A stretch of 64,000 nt of DNA. Source: Planosporangium thailandense (GTDB lineage Bacteria > Actinomycetota > Actinomycetes > Mycobacteriales > Micromonosporaceae). The stretch spans positions 434,001 to 498,000 of the forward strand of contig NZ_JAATVY010000001.1 of NCBI RefSeq assembly GCF_011947195.1. The letters are read 5' to 3'. The notes under the pieces were generated by a model that was not told the origin of the DNA, did no database searches, and worked only from the letters and a program-made list of their open reading frames with translations. Of this stretch, positions 1 to 8,675 are shown one piece after another (position 1 is the stretch's first letter; the number at the start of each line of letters is the position of its first letter). The position numbers were made by a program, and so were the translations under genes.

Positions 1-29
1 CGATCTGGTGGCCGGCCGGGCGTGAGCGG

Positions 30-476
30 TCAGCCGGCGGCCGACCAGCCCTTCCACCGGTCGACGCGGATCGCCACGACGGGACCGGCGGGCGGGTTCT
101 CCCGGTACTGCGGGTAGCGGGCCGCCAGCCGGGCGATCGCGTCGCGCCCTTCGGGCTCGTCCGCCTCGATGATCCGGCCGGTACCGTCGGCGCGCACCCA
201 CCACAGTGCGGTCCAGTCGTCTTCGTAGTGGTCGACCAGGACCGCGACGCGGGGGTTGGCCACGATGTTGGCCAGCCGGCGCAGCGACCGGGACTGCTTG
301 GGCTTGGCGTCGACGGCGCTGTAGATCGTGTCGTGGGAGACGGGCGTGTCGGCGAGGGGATCGCCGGCCAGCGCGAAGACGATCGGCACGACGTGTGGGC
401 GGCCCTCGGCGTCCGCGGTGGCCAGCCGGGCGACCCGGGCCTCCGCGAAACGCCGGCGCGCCTCCTCGTTCGTCAT
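30..476 (-). CDS. PPOX-class F420/FMN-dependent oxidoreductase (TIGR03668-like)
   Basis: A 148-residue split-barrel protein of the pyridoxamine-5'-phosphate-oxidase-like fold. These small enzymes bind F420 or FMN and reduce varied substrates in the actinobacterial cytoplasm. The start reads MTNEEARRRFAEARVARLAT followed by GRPHVVPIVFAL, the usual first strands of the barrel; residues 75-100 (NPRVAVLVDHYEDDWTALWW) are typical of the family. The ATG at 476 overlaps the stop of the upstream luciferase-like gene as ATGA (473-476), so the two are translationally coupled. Sharing a probable F420 cofactor with that neighbour fits a redox pair. The natural substrate cannot be told from sequence. Confidence 0.85.
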   Translation of the reverse strand: MTNEEARRRFAEARVARLATADAEGRPHVVPIVFALAGDPLADTPVSHDTIYSAVDAKPKQSRSLRRLANIVANPRVAVLVDHYEDDWTALWWVRADGTGRIIEADEPEGRDAIARLAARYPQYRENPPAGPVVAIRVDRWKGWSAAG

Positions 477-1315
477 CCTCCGGTGAACTGTTCGATCGCG
501 TCCTCCCACACCTCGAGGGCCTGCTGCACCGGGCCGGCGGGGCCGGATGGCAGCCAGTGCAGCGCACGGCGCACGCCGGCCCGCTCCATGCGCTCGAGCA
601 CGGCGGGGTCGGGTGGGGCGGACAGCATCTGTACCTCGATGGGTCGGTCGGCACGCGACCGGAGTTCGTCGATCCGGCCGTATATGGACTCGTCGCCGCG
701 GTAGTTGGGCATCCAGGCGTCGCCGAACGCGAGTACCCGGTCGAGGACGGTGGGGCCGTCGCCGCCGACGAGGACCGGCGGGTGCGGCCGCTGGGCCGGT
801 TTGGGGTACGACCAGATGCGGTCGAAGTTGACGTACTCGCCGTGGTAGCTGGCCTCGGGCTGGGTCCAGATGGCCTTCATCGCCTCGACGCGTTCGCGCA
901 TGACGGCCATGCGGGTGCGGGGGTCGGTGCCGTGGTTGCGCATCTCCTCGCGGTTCCAGCCGGCGCCGACGCCGAACTCGACGCGTCCGCCGGACAGGTG
1001 GTCCACACTGGCCACCTCTTTGGCGGTCGTAATCGGGTCGCGCTCGACGACCAGGCAGATGCCGCTGCCGACGCGCAGGCTGGTCGTGGCGGTCGCCGCG
1101 GCGGTCAGCGCCACGAACAGGTCGTAGGTGTGCCAGTACTTCCGGGGTAGTGGGGTGCCGGGCGGGGCCTCCGGCCACGGGCTCTCCCGGCTGGCCGGGA
1201 TGTGGGTGTGCTCGGCGAACAGCAGCGCGTTCTGCCCGTGGTCTTCGAGCATCGCCGCGAGCGCGCCAGGACTCATGCCGTCGTGTGTGGGGAAATATCC
1301 GACGCCGAACTCCAT
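473..1315 (-). CDS. LLM-class F420-dependent oxidoreductase
   Basis: A 280-residue luciferase-like TIM-barrel protein (TIGR03619-type). It begins MEFGVGYFPTHDGMSPG and contains LFAEHTHIPASRESPWP, the conserved region VASVDHLSGGRVEFGVGAGWN and PPVLVGGDGP, all usual in F420-dependent luciferase-like monooxygenases or reductases. The frame stays open upstream to 1375, but the N-terminal strand of the family begins at 1315, so that ATG is used. It is the first gene of a two-gene operon with the PPOX-type protein at 30-476, overlapping it by four bases. Substrate unknown. Confidence 0.87.
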   Translation of the reverse strand: MEFGVGYFPTHDGMSPGALAAMLEDHGQNALLFAEHTHIPASRESPWPEAPPGTPLPRKYWHTYDLFVALTAAATATTSLRVGSGICLVVERDPITTAKEVASVDHLSGGRVEFGVGAGWNREEMRNHGTDPRTRMAVMRERVEAMKAIWTQPEASYHGEYVNFDRIWSYPKPAQRPHPPVLVGGDGPTVLDRVLAFGDAWMPNYRGDESIYGRIDELRSRADRPIEVQMLSAPPDPAVLERMERAGVRRALHWLPSGPAGPVQQALEVWEDAIEQFTGG

Positions 1316-1382
1316 TCGTCCGATTTTACGTTCGGACGGGTCGGCTCGCCCGCGGGGCGAAGGGCTGGCGCTCACGGCGCAT

Positions 1383-1410
1383 GGTCAGAAACGCGTGGTC
1401 AGAAACGCGT
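1383..1410. repeat. two perfect tandem 14-bp units
   Basis: The unit ggtcagaaacgcgt occurs twice head to tail (1383-1396 and 1397-1410) and is followed by another gg. It lies between the divergent luciferase-like gene and the ABC operon at 1549, about 70 bases from the start of the former. Tandem direct units of this size in a divergent promoter region may be binding sites for a regulator; no adjacent regulator gene was seen. Confidence 0.55.
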
Positions 1411-1548
1411 GGCGTTATCAGACTGTGCCTGACCTGGTGCTTTATCGTAGCCGGCCGTTCATGGTCTTTTTCTGGCCCATTCGCCGGTGGTGTACAAAGA
1501 TCGGTGGCCAGTGCCGGTCCAGCGCTGGTCCGGTAAGAAGGAGGAACC

Positions 1549-2679
1549 GTGCAAAGCTTGGTTGCCCGGGGGGCGGCCCTAATCGCAGCGTCAACGCTCG
1601 CGCTGGGCGTCGCCGCGTGCTCACCCCCGCCGAAGAAGAGCTCCGGATCGTCGGCTGACGCGGCCAAGGCCACCAGCGTCGCCGACCTGGGCGGGCTCGA
1701 CAAGCTCGTAGCCGCGGCGAAGAAGGAAGGGCAGCTCAACGTCATCGCGCTGCCGCCGGACTGGGCCAACTACGGCGAGATCATCAAGGGCTTCACCCAG
1801 AAGTACGGCATCAAGGTGAACTCGGCTCAGCCGGACGCCTCGAGCCAGGACGAGATCAACGCGGCCAACCAGCTCAAGGGCCAGGCCAACGCGCCTGACG
1901 TCTTCGACCTGGGCGGCGCGGTGGCGTCGGCGAACGTCGCGAAGTTCGCCCCGTACAAGGTGACGACCTGGGGCGACATCCCGGACGCCCTGAAGGACGC
2001 CAACGGCACGTGGGTCAACGACTACGGCGGCTACATGTCGATCGGGTACGACAGTGCCAAGGTCCCCGCCCCGCAGACCGTGACCGACCTGCTCAAGCCC
2101 GAGTACAAGGGCAAGGTCGCCCTCAACGGCGACCCGACGCAGGCCGGCGCGGCGTTCAGCGGCGTGGTCATGGTCGCGCTGGGCAACGGCGGCTCGGCCG
2201 ACGACATCTCCAAGGGCGTCGACTTCTTCTCGCAGCTGAAGAAGGCCGGCAACTTCCTCCCGGTCGACCCGACGCCGGCCACCATCGAGTCGGGCCAGAC
2301 CCCGGTCGTCATCGACTGGGACTACCTGAACGTGGCACAGGGCGCGAAGCTCAAGGGCAAGATGGACTGGAAGACGGTCGTGCCGGACAACGCGGTCCTC
2401 GGCTCGTACTACGTGCAGGCCGTCAGCGCCGACGCCCCGCACCCGGCCGCGGCGCGGCTGTGGGAGGAGTACCTGTACTCCGACGAGGGCCAGAACCTCT
2501 GGCTCAAGGGTGGCGCGCGGCCGGTTCGCGCCGACGCCATGGACAAGGCGGGGAAGATCGACAAGACCGCCTACGACGCCCTGCCGAAGGCCACCGGCAA
2601 GCCGGTGTTCCTCACCGATGAGCAGACCAAGAAGGCCAAGGACTACCTGACCGCCAACTGGGCCAAGGCCATCGGCTGA
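1549..2679 (+). CDS. ABC transporter substrate-binding lipoprotein (iron/polyamine/phosphonate type)
   Basis: A 376-residue exported solute-binding protein. It has a short signal peptide ending in the lipobox LGVAAC (lipid-anchored Cys near residue 24), then LDKLVAAAKKEGQLNVIALPPDWANY, the opening of type II solute-binding proteins of the PotD/AfuA/PhnS group. Later landmarks are PEYKGKVALNGDP and SDEGQNLWLKGGARPV. The start is GTG at 1549 with an aaggagg Shine-Dalgarno seven bases upstream. Two permeases and an ATPase follow at 9 bases or with overlaps, making a complete importer. The ligand (ferric iron, polyamine, aminoethylphosphonate or thiamine are possible) is not decidable from sequence alone. 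Confidence 0.85.
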   Translation: MQSLVARGAALIAASTLALGVAACSPPPKKSSGSSADAAKATSVADLGGLDKLVAAAKKEGQLNVIALPPDWANYGEIIKGFTQKYGIKVNSAQPDASSQDEINAANQLKGQANAPDVFDLGGAVASANVAKFAPYKVTTWGDIPDALKDANGTWVNDYGGYMSIGYDSAKVPAPQTVTDLLKPEYKGKVALNGDPTQAGAAFSGVVMVALGNGGSADDISKGVDFFSQLKKAGNFLPVDPTPATIESGQTPVVIDWDYLNVAQGAKLKGKMDWKTVVPDNAVLGSYYVQAVSADAPHPAAARLWEEYLYSDEGQNLWLKGGARPVRADAMDKAGKIDKTAYDALPKATGKPVFLTDEQTKKAKDYLTANWAKAIG

Positions 2680-2687
2680 CCTTCGAT

Positions 2688-3641
2688 ATGAGCGCAACAG
2701 TTCGCCACCCGGCTGAGCCGGCTCCGGACCCCGCGGCCACCGCGCCCGGGGGCCGGAGCCGGCCCGGCCGGGCGCGCCTGAGCCGCAGCCAGCTGGGCCA
2801 CGCCCGCAGCCTCGTCGGCGTCGTGCCGTTCGTCGCGTTCGTCACGGTGTTCCTGGCCATCCCCACCATCGTCGTGGCGGTCGGCGCGTTCACCGGTGAC
2901 GACGGCCGCCCCACCCTGTCCAACCTGTCGGCGCTCGCCAACGGGTACATCATCGACGCGTTCACGCGCAGCATCCTGCTGTCGGCGACGACCGCCGTCA
3001 TCGGCGCGATCCTCGGCGCGCTGCTGGCGTACGCACTGGTCACGGCGAAGGAAGGCGGGCTGCTGCGGCGGATCGTCACCGCCGCGGCCGGCGTGCTCGC
3101 ACAGTTCGGCGGCGTCACGCTGGCGTTCGCGTTCCTCGCCACCATCGGCTGGTCCGGCTTCGTGACGGTCTTCCTGCGTGAGCACCTCGGCATCGACCTC
3201 TACTCGCACGGCGTCTGGCTGTTCGACCTGCCCGGCCTGGTGCTGGTGTACACGTACTTCCAGGTGCCGCTCATGGTCATCGTGTTCCTGCCGGCGCTGG
3301 ACGGGATCCGGCCGCAGTGGCGGGAGGCGACCGAGAGCCTGGGCGGATCGACCTGGCAGTACTGGCGACGGGTGGCCGGGCCGCTGCTGGCCCCGGCGTT
3401 CCTCGGTTCGACCCTGTTGCTGTTCGCCAACGCGTTCTCCGCGTACGCGACCGCGGCCGCCCTGGTCAGCCAGGGCAGCCCGATCGTGTCGCTGCAGATC
3501 CGGTCCGCGCTGACCAGCGAGGTCGTCCTCGGCCAGCAGAACCTGGGCAAGGCGATGGCGCTCGGCATGGTCGTGGTCGTCGCCGTGGTCATGGCGCTGT
3601 ACGCCCTTCTCCAGCGGAGGACCGCGAAATGGCTGGGCTGA
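2688..3641 (+). CDS. ABC transporter permease (first)
   Basis: A 317-residue inner-membrane subunit with six or so hydrophobic segments after a basic, Pro/Ala-rich cytoplasmic N-terminus of about 35 residues. The EAA loop that docks the ATPase reads WREATESLGGSTWQYWRRVAGPLLAPAF. It starts 9 bases after the binding-protein gene and overlaps the second permease by 13 bases (3629-3641). Order and loop sequence match the PotB/AfuB class of importers. Confidence 0.87.
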   Translation: MSATVRHPAEPAPDPAATAPGGRSRPGRARLSRSQLGHARSLVGVVPFVAFVTVFLAIPTIVVAVGAFTGDDGRPTLSNLSALANGYIIDAFTRSILLSATTAVIGAILGALLAYALVTAKEGGLLRRIVTAAAGVLAQFGGVTLAFAFLATIGWSGFVTVFLREHLGIDLYSHGVWLFDLPGLVLVYTYFQVPLMVIVFLPALDGIRPQWREATESLGGSTWQYWRRVAGPLLAPAFLGSTLLLFANAFSAYATAAALVSQGSPIVSLQIRSALTSEVVLGQQNLGKAMALGMVVVVAVVMALYALLQRRTAKWLG

Positions 3642-4486
3642 CGTTGGGTCAGGCGCCCACGCGGCGCGGGCGGCCGAGCGCCCGCCGGGCCCGCAGGCAG
3701 CGGCTGTTCCGGTGGGTCGTCGTCGCGGTGCTGGCCGTGTTCTTCCTGCTTCCGCTGTTCGCCATGCTGGAGTTCACCACCCGCGGCGCGGGCGGAAAGC
3801 TGTCGTTCGACACCTGGAAGCTGCTGTTCAACTGGGGACAGCTGAGCCAGACCTACCCGGACCTGTCGGCGGGCATCACCGCCTCGGCCGGGCTCGTCGT
3901 GCTCACCGTGGCGCTCATGCTGGTGCTGCTGGTGCCCACCGTGATCTGGGTACGCCTGCGGCTGCCCGGGCTGCGGCGGGTGGTGGAGTTCATCTGCCTG
4001 CTGCCGCTGACGATCCCCGCGATCGTGCTCGTGGTCGGGCTGGCCCCGGTTTACGCCTGGGTCACGTACTTCCTCGGCGGCTCGTCGCTCACGCTCACGT
4101 TCGCGTACACGATCCTGGTGCTGCCGTACGCCTACCGGGCCGTCGACGCCGGGCTGTCCGCGATCGACGTGCGTACGCTCGCGGAGGCGGCCCGCAGCCT
4201 CGGCGCCGGCTGGGGCACCGTGATGTGGCGGGTGGTGCTGCCCAACATCCGCTCGGCGGTGCTCTCCGCGGCCTTCCTCACGGTGGCCCTGGTGCTCGGC
4301 GAGTTCACCCTCGCGTCCCTGCTCAACCGCAGCAACGTGCAGGTCGCCATCAACCTGCTCGGCAAGAGCAGCGCGACGATGTCCGTGGCGGTCTCGCTGG
4401 CCGCCCTGGTCCTCGCGTTCGTACTGTTGCTGCTTCTGTCCCTGGTCGGCCGTGGCCGGCGCCGTGCCCAGGAGGAGACGTCGTGA
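3629..4486 (+). CDS. ABC transporter permease (second)
   Basis: A 285-residue membrane subunit that pairs with the 2688-3641 permease. The EAA loop is LAEAARSLGAGWGTVMWRVVLPNIRSAV. The ATG at 3629 lies inside the end of the previous gene, giving a 13-base overlap; the frame is open further upstream, but that part is an out-of-frame reading of the first permease. The 3' end overlaps the ATPase gene as GTGA. Confidence 0.87.
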   Translation: MAGLTLGQAPTRRGRPSARRARRQRLFRWVVVAVLAVFFLLPLFAMLEFTTRGAGGKLSFDTWKLLFNWGQLSQTYPDLSAGITASAGLVVLTVALMLVLLVPTVIWVRLRLPGLRRVVEFICLLPLTIPAIVLVVGLAPVYAWVTYFLGGSSLTLTFAYTILVLPYAYRAVDAGLSAIDVRTLAEAARSLGAGWGTVMWRVVLPNIRSAVLSAAFLTVALVLGEFTLASLLNRSNVQVAINLLGKSSATMSVAVSLAALVLAFVLLLLLSLVGRGRRRAQEETS

Positions 4487-5559
4487 CCGAATCCGTGCAA
4501 GTGACCGGGGCGGCGGCCGCCGACCGCGGCGGGGTCGCGGTACGCCTGGAAGGGCTGCGGCGCAGGTTCGGCGCCGTGCAGGCGCTCGACGGGCTCGACC
4601 TCGACCTGGCCCCCGGTGAGCTGGTCGCGCTGCTGGGCCCGTCGGGCTGCGGCAAGACGACCGCCCTGCGGGTGCTCGCCGGGCTGGAGGACACCGATGA
4701 AGGGCGGGTGCTGGTCGGTGGCCGGGACATCACCACGCTACCGGCCAACCGCCGCGACATGGGCATGGTGTTCCAGGCGTACAGCCTGTTCCCGCACCTG
4801 ACCGCCCAGGAGAACGTCGAGTTCGGGCTGCGGCTGCGCCGGCGGCAGGCCGGTGACCGGCGCCGTCGCGCGGCCGAGATGCTGGAGCTCGTCGGCATCG
4901 GCAAGCACGCCGGCCGGTACCCGCACCAGCTCTCGGGTGGCCAGCAGCAGCGCGTCGCCCTCGCCCGGGCCCTGGCGATCGAGCCGCAGGTGCTGCTGCT
5001 CGACGAGCCGCTGTCGGCGCTCGACGCCAAGGTCCGCGTCCAGCTCCGCGACGAGATCCGGCGCATCCAGGTCGAGGTGGGCATCACCACCCTGTTCGTC
5101 ACGCACGACCAGGAGGAGGCCCTGGCCGTCGCCGACCGGGTGGGCGTGATGCGCGACGGCCGGCTGGAGCAGCTCGGGCCGCCGTCCGAGGTGTACCTGC
5201 GGCCGGCGACGCCGTTCGTGGCCGACTTCGTGGGCCTGAGCAACCGGCTGCCCGGACGCGTCGTCAACGGCGCGGTCGAGGTGCTGGGCGCCCGGCTGCC
5301 GCTGATCGACCCGTTGGCGGCGCCGACGGGCGAGGTGACCGCGCTGGTACGGCCGGAGGCGGTCGACGTGGTGGTCGACCCGGACGGGCCCGGTCGCATC
5401 CTGGCGGCGAGCTTCCTCGGGTCGATGAGCCGGGCCACGGTGGCGATGCCGGGCGACGTGCTGGTCGTCGCGCAGGTCGCGAGCGCCCGGCTGGGCGAGC
5501 TGACGCCCGGCACGGCCGTACGGGTGGCGCTGCACGAGGTGCCGACGCCGCTCGCCTGA
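4483..5559 (+). CDS. ABC transporter ATP-binding protein (PotA-like)
   Basis: A 358-residue cytoplasmic ATPase for the importer. Walker A is GPSGCGKTT, the Q loop is VFQAYSLFPHLT, the signature is LSGGQQQRVALARAL, Walker B is VLLLDEPLSALD and the switch histidine is in TLFVTHDQEEAL. A C-terminal TOBE-like beta domain of about 110 residues follows (from roughly residue 245), as in PotA and FbpC. The GTG start at 4483 overlaps the permease stop by four bases. A 22-bp perfect hairpin just after the stop ends the operon. Confidence 0.9.
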   Translation: MTESVQVTGAAAADRGGVAVRLEGLRRRFGAVQALDGLDLDLAPGELVALLGPSGCGKTTALRVLAGLEDTDEGRVLVGGRDITTLPANRRDMGMVFQAYSLFPHLTAQENVEFGLRLRRRQAGDRRRRAAEMLELVGIGKHAGRYPHQLSGGQQQRVALARALAIEPQVLLLDEPLSALDAKVRVQLRDEIRRIQVEVGITTLFVTHDQEEALAVADRVGVMRDGRLEQLGPPSEVYLRPATPFVADFVGLSNRLPGRVVNGAVEVLGARLPLIDPLAAPTGEVTALVRPEAVDVVVDPDGPGRILAASFLGSMSRATVAMPGDVLVVAQVASARLGELTPGTAVRVALHEVPTPLA

Positions 5560-5566
5560 TCTTTCG

Positions 5567-5618
5567 GCGATCTTGGACACTTGGCGGGTCTATAACCCCG
5601 CCAAGTGTCCAAGATCGC
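5567..5618. terminator. 22-bp perfect intergenic palindrome, probable terminator
   Basis: Left arm 5567-5588 and right arm 5597-5618 are exactly complementary (22 pairs) around an 8-base AT-rich loop. It lies 8 bases after the ABC ATPase stop and before the aquaporin. There is no U-tract, as usual for actinobacteria. The arm contains GATC near its base and belongs to the six-member palindrome family of this window. Confidence 0.8.
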
Positions 5619-5656
5619 GGAGGTTTCGCGGTGGTGCGGGGTGGAAGAACCACCTC

Positions 5657-6538
5657 ATGTCGGCGCATCTGTCGCGCCGTGTTCTCGCCGAACTGATTGG
5701 GACCGCGCTCCTGGTGTTCTTCGGCGCCGGTTCGGTGGTCGCGGCCATCATCGCCGGGAACGGACGACTCGACTACGCGGCGCTCGGCTTCGTCGGCCTG
5801 ACGTTCGGGCTCGTCATCGCCATCGCGGTGTACGGATTCGGCACGACCTCGGGCGCCCACATCAACCCGGCGGTGAGCATCGCGCTGGCCGCCGTGCGGC
5901 GGTTCCCGTGGCGCGAGGTCCCCGCGTACATCGCGGCCCAACTCGTCGGCGGGGTACTGGGCGGCCTGCTCATCATCGCGGTCTTCGGCCCACGGGCCAC
6001 GGAGATCGGCGGCGTGGGGCTGACCGCGGTCAACCCGGGCGCCAGCTACGGCAGGGGAGTGGTCGCCGAGCTGATCGGCACCTTCCTGCTGCTGCTGGCC
6101 ATCATGGCGCTCGCCGTCGACCGGCGCGCGCCGCCCGGACCGTCCGGCCTGGTCATCGGCCTCGCCGTCGCCACCGGGATCTTCGTCGTCGGCCCGATCA
6201 CCGGCGGCTCGTTCAACCCGGCCCGCACGTTCGGGCCGTACGTGGCGAACAGCATCTTCGGCGGCGTCACCCCGTGGCGGCAGTTCTGGGTCTACGTCGT
6301 CGGTCCGGTTGCGGGGGCCGTGCTCGCGGCGTTCGCCTACGTCGCCGTCGCCCGGCCGGTCCGCGAGGTGCCAGCCGAGGCGGCGCAGGGTGCGGCGGGC
6401 GAGATCGAAGGCCGCCGGCTGCCGACCGGCGAGGTGCCCACGGAGGCGGCGCAGGGCACGGCGGGCGAGATCGAAGGCCGACGGGCGCCGGCCGACCCGG
6501 TCGAGCGCCCCGACGGCCCACGCGACGAGAGAGGGTGA
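5657..6538 (+). CDS. aquaporin / MIP-family channel with repeated C-terminal tail
   Basis: A 293-residue membrane channel for water, glycerol or other small uncharged solutes. Both half-helix signatures are present: HINPAVSIALA (NPA at residues 70-72) and SFNPARTFGP (NPA at 187-189), with six hydrophobic segments. ATG 5657 is used because the longer frame to 5573 would run through the terminator hairpin. The last 55 residues are a hydrophilic tail containing two copies of a module reading EVPxEAAQGxAGEIEGRR, encoded by a 66-bp-period repeat; this tail is not part of the channel fold. The formaldehyde dehydrogenase gene follows after 7 bases, so the two are probably co-transcribed. Confidence 0.88.
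   Translation: MSAHLSRRVLAELIGTALLVFFGAGSVVAAIIAGNGRLDYAALGFVGLTFGLVIAIAVYGFGTTSGAHINPAVSIALAAVRRFPWREVPAYIAAQLVGGVLGGLLIIAVFGPRATEIGGVGLTAVNPGASYGRGVVAELIGTFLLLLAIMALAVDRRAPPGPSGLVIGLAVATGIFVVGPITGGSFNPARTFGPYVANSIFGGVTPWRQFWVYVVGPVAGAVLAAFAYVAVARPVREVPAEAAQGAAGEIEGRRLPTGEVPTEAAQGTAGEIEGRRAPADPVERPDGPRDERG
6365..6484 (+). repeat. 66-bp-period direct repeat inside the aquaporin 3' end
   Basis: Two 54-bp near-identical units (6365-6418 and 6431-6484) are separated by 12 bases. They encode the duplicated EVPxEAAQGxAGEIEGRR module of the aquaporin tail. Differences between copies are few, suggesting recent in-frame duplication. Confidence 0.75.
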
Positions 6539-6545
6539 GCACCCG

Positions 6546-7768
6546 ATGGCAGGCAACCGGGCGGTCACGTACCTGGGCCCCGGCCGGGTGGAGGTGCAGG
6601 ACACCGAGTACCCGGAGTTCGAGCTCAAGGAGGGGCCCGGGGTCAACCCGGTCAACGTGGGTCGCAAGACCCCGCACGCGGCGGTCCTCAAGACCATCGC
6701 CACCAACATCTGCGGCAGTGACCAGCATATGGTCCGGGGCCGTACCACCGCGCCGGTCGGGCTGGTGCTCGGTCACGAGATCACCGGCGAGGTGGTGGAG
6801 ACCGGCTCCGACGTCGAGTTCACCAAGGTGGGCGACCTGTGTTCGGTACCGTTCAACATCTCGTGCGGCCGGTGCCGCAACTGCAAGGCGGGCAAGACCG
6901 AGATCTGCCTCAACGTCAACCCGGACCGGCCCGGCTCCGCCTACGGCTACGTGGACATGGGCGGGTGGACGGGCGGCCAGGCGCAGTACGTGCTCGTGCC
7001 GTACGCGGACTGGAACCTGCTGAAGTTTCCCGACCGCGATCAGGCGATGGAGAAGATCCTCGACCTGGCGATGCTGTCGGACATCTTCCCGACCGGCTAC
7101 CACGGCTGCGTCACCGCGGGCGTGACCACCGGCTCGACCGTGTACGTCGCCGGCGCCGGCCGGTCGGGCTGGCCGCCGCCACGTCGGCGTTCCTGCTGGG
7201 CGCGGCCGCGGTCATCGTCGGCGACCTCAACGAGCAGCGGTTGGCGCAGGCGCGCAGCTTCGGCTGCGCGACCGTCGACGTGTCCAAGGGCGATCCGAAG
7301 GACCAGATCGAGCAGATCCTCGGGGTGCCGGAGGTGGACTGCGGGGTCGACGCCGTCGGCTTCGAGGCGCGCGGGCACGGCAAGGAGGCGGCCACCGAAC
7401 GCCCGGCGACCGTGCTGAACACGCTGATGGACGTCGTACGGGCCGGCGGTGCGATCGGGATCCCCGGCCTGTACGTCACGGGTGACCCGGGCGCGGCCGA
7501 CCCGGCGGCCCGCGAGGGTTCGCTGTCGCTGCGCTTCGGGCTCGGCTGGTCCAAGTCGCTGGCGTTCTTCACCGGGCAGTGTCCGGTGATGCGGTACAAC
7601 CGCCAGTTGATGATGGCGATCCTGCAGGACCGGGTGTCGATCGCCAGGAACGTCAACGCCACCCCCATCCCGCTGGAGGAGGCGCCCCGCGGGTACCAGG
7701 AGTTCGACCGGGGCGCGGCGAAGAAGTACGTCCTCGACGCGAACGGCGTGCTGGGCGCGAAGCGCTGA
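6546..7768 (+). pseudogene. fdhA: glutathione-independent formaldehyde dehydrogenase, frameshifted
   Basis: Zinc- and NAD-dependent medium-chain dehydrogenase that oxidises formaldehyde (and may dismutate it) without glutathione. The first part reads MAGNRAVTYLGPGRVEVQDT, TNICGSDQHMVRG (catalytic zinc region), LGHEITGEVVETG and CGRCRNCKAGKTEIC (structural-zinc cysteines). At about 7160 the Rossmann motif VYVAGAGPVGLAAA is broken. The bases ggcgccggccggtcggg lack one C after GGCC, so the frame shifts to +1 and continues as VGLAAATSAFLLGAAAVIVG to GAKKYVLDANGVLGAKR. With the base restored the product is 407 residues, normal for the family (about 400). Everything after the lesion is well conserved, so either the mutation is recent or the consensus has a sequencing error. 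It sits 7 bases after the aquaporin gene. Confidence 0.85.
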
Positions 7769-7839
7769 GCAGACCATTCTCCAAGATCCACGAGATAGGA
7801 TCGGGGCGTAATGGGCGACCGACACGGTCGGAGTTGGTC

Positions 7840-8664
7840 ATGGTCATCATCGACGCCCTCATCGCCGCCGCCGCCTTCGGCGCGGTGTGGACCGCGGCGA
7901 GCGCGCGGATCGTCAAGCAGTACGAGCGGGGCCTCGTCTTCCGGTTCGGCCGCATCCGGGAAGGTGTCCGGGCGCCGGGCCTGGCGTTGATCACGCCGGG
8001 GCTCGACCGGTTCCGCAAGGTCAACATGCAGATTGTCACGCTGCCCGTCCCCGCGCAGGACGGCATCACCCGCGACAACGTCACCGTCAAGGTCGACGCG
8101 GTCGTGTACTTCAAGGTCGTCGACCCGGTCCGGGCCATCGTCAACGTGCAGGACTACCGTTTCGCGGTACTCCAGGTGGCGCAGACCTCGCTGCGCTCGA
8201 TCATCGGCAAGAGCGATCTGGACGACCTGCTCGCCAACCGCGAGCGGCTCAACCAGGGCCTCGAAATCATGATCGACAGCCCGGCGCTCGACTGGGGCAT
8301 CCACATCGACCGGGTCGAGATCAAGGACGTCTCGCTGCCGGAGTCGATGAAGCGCTCGATGTCGCGCCAGGCCGAGGCGGAGCGGGAACGGCGCGCCCGG
8401 ATCATCTCGGCCGACGGCGAGTTGCAGGCCTCGCACAAGCTGTCGGAGGCGGCGGCCGCCATGCAGCGCACCCCGGCGGCGCTTCAGCTGCGCCTGCTGG
8501 AGACGGTCGTGGAGGTCGCGGCCGAGAAGAACTCGACCCTGGTGCTGCCGTTCCCGGTCGAACTGCTGCGGTTCCTGGAGAAGGAACCCAACGGGGACGC
8601 GGACGTCGCCTCCCTGGCCGATCTCGACGCCGTCAAATCGGCGTCGCGCCGAACGTCCGGATAG
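7840..8664 (+). CDS. slipin / SPFH (band 7) membrane protein
   Basis: A 274-residue stomatin-like protein. One N-terminal hydrophobic segment (residues 1-20, MVIIDALIAAAAFGAVWTAA) is followed by the SPFH core. The core carries the slipin signatures YERGLVFRFGRI, ITPGLDRFRKVN, DNVTVKVDAVVYFKV and LDDLLANRERLN. A helical segment rich in Ala, Glu and Arg follows (SMSRQAEAERERRARIISAD), then PFPVELLRFLE near the C-terminus. Such proteins scaffold membrane microdomains. No NfeD-type protease partner gene is adjacent; the nearest gene is the SDR 11 bases downstream, possibly co-transcribed. Confidence 0.88.
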   Translation: MVIIDALIAAAAFGAVWTAASARIVKQYERGLVFRFGRIREGVRAPGLALITPGLDRFRKVNMQIVTLPVPAQDGITRDNVTVKVDAVVYFKVVDPVRAIVNVQDYRFAVLQVAQTSLRSIIGKSDLDDLLANRERLNQGLEIMIDSPALDWGIHIDRVEIKDVSLPESMKRSMSRQAEAERERRARIISADGELQASHKLSEAAAAMQRTPAALQLRLLETVVEVAAEKNSTLVLPFPVELLRFLEKEPNGDADVASLADLDAVKSASRRTSG

Positions 8665-8675
8665 GAGTGTCCTCA

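Noticed and set aside
5573-5656. N-terminal extension of the aquaporin
   Set aside because: It would be translated from within the 22-bp palindrome and adds no family sequence.
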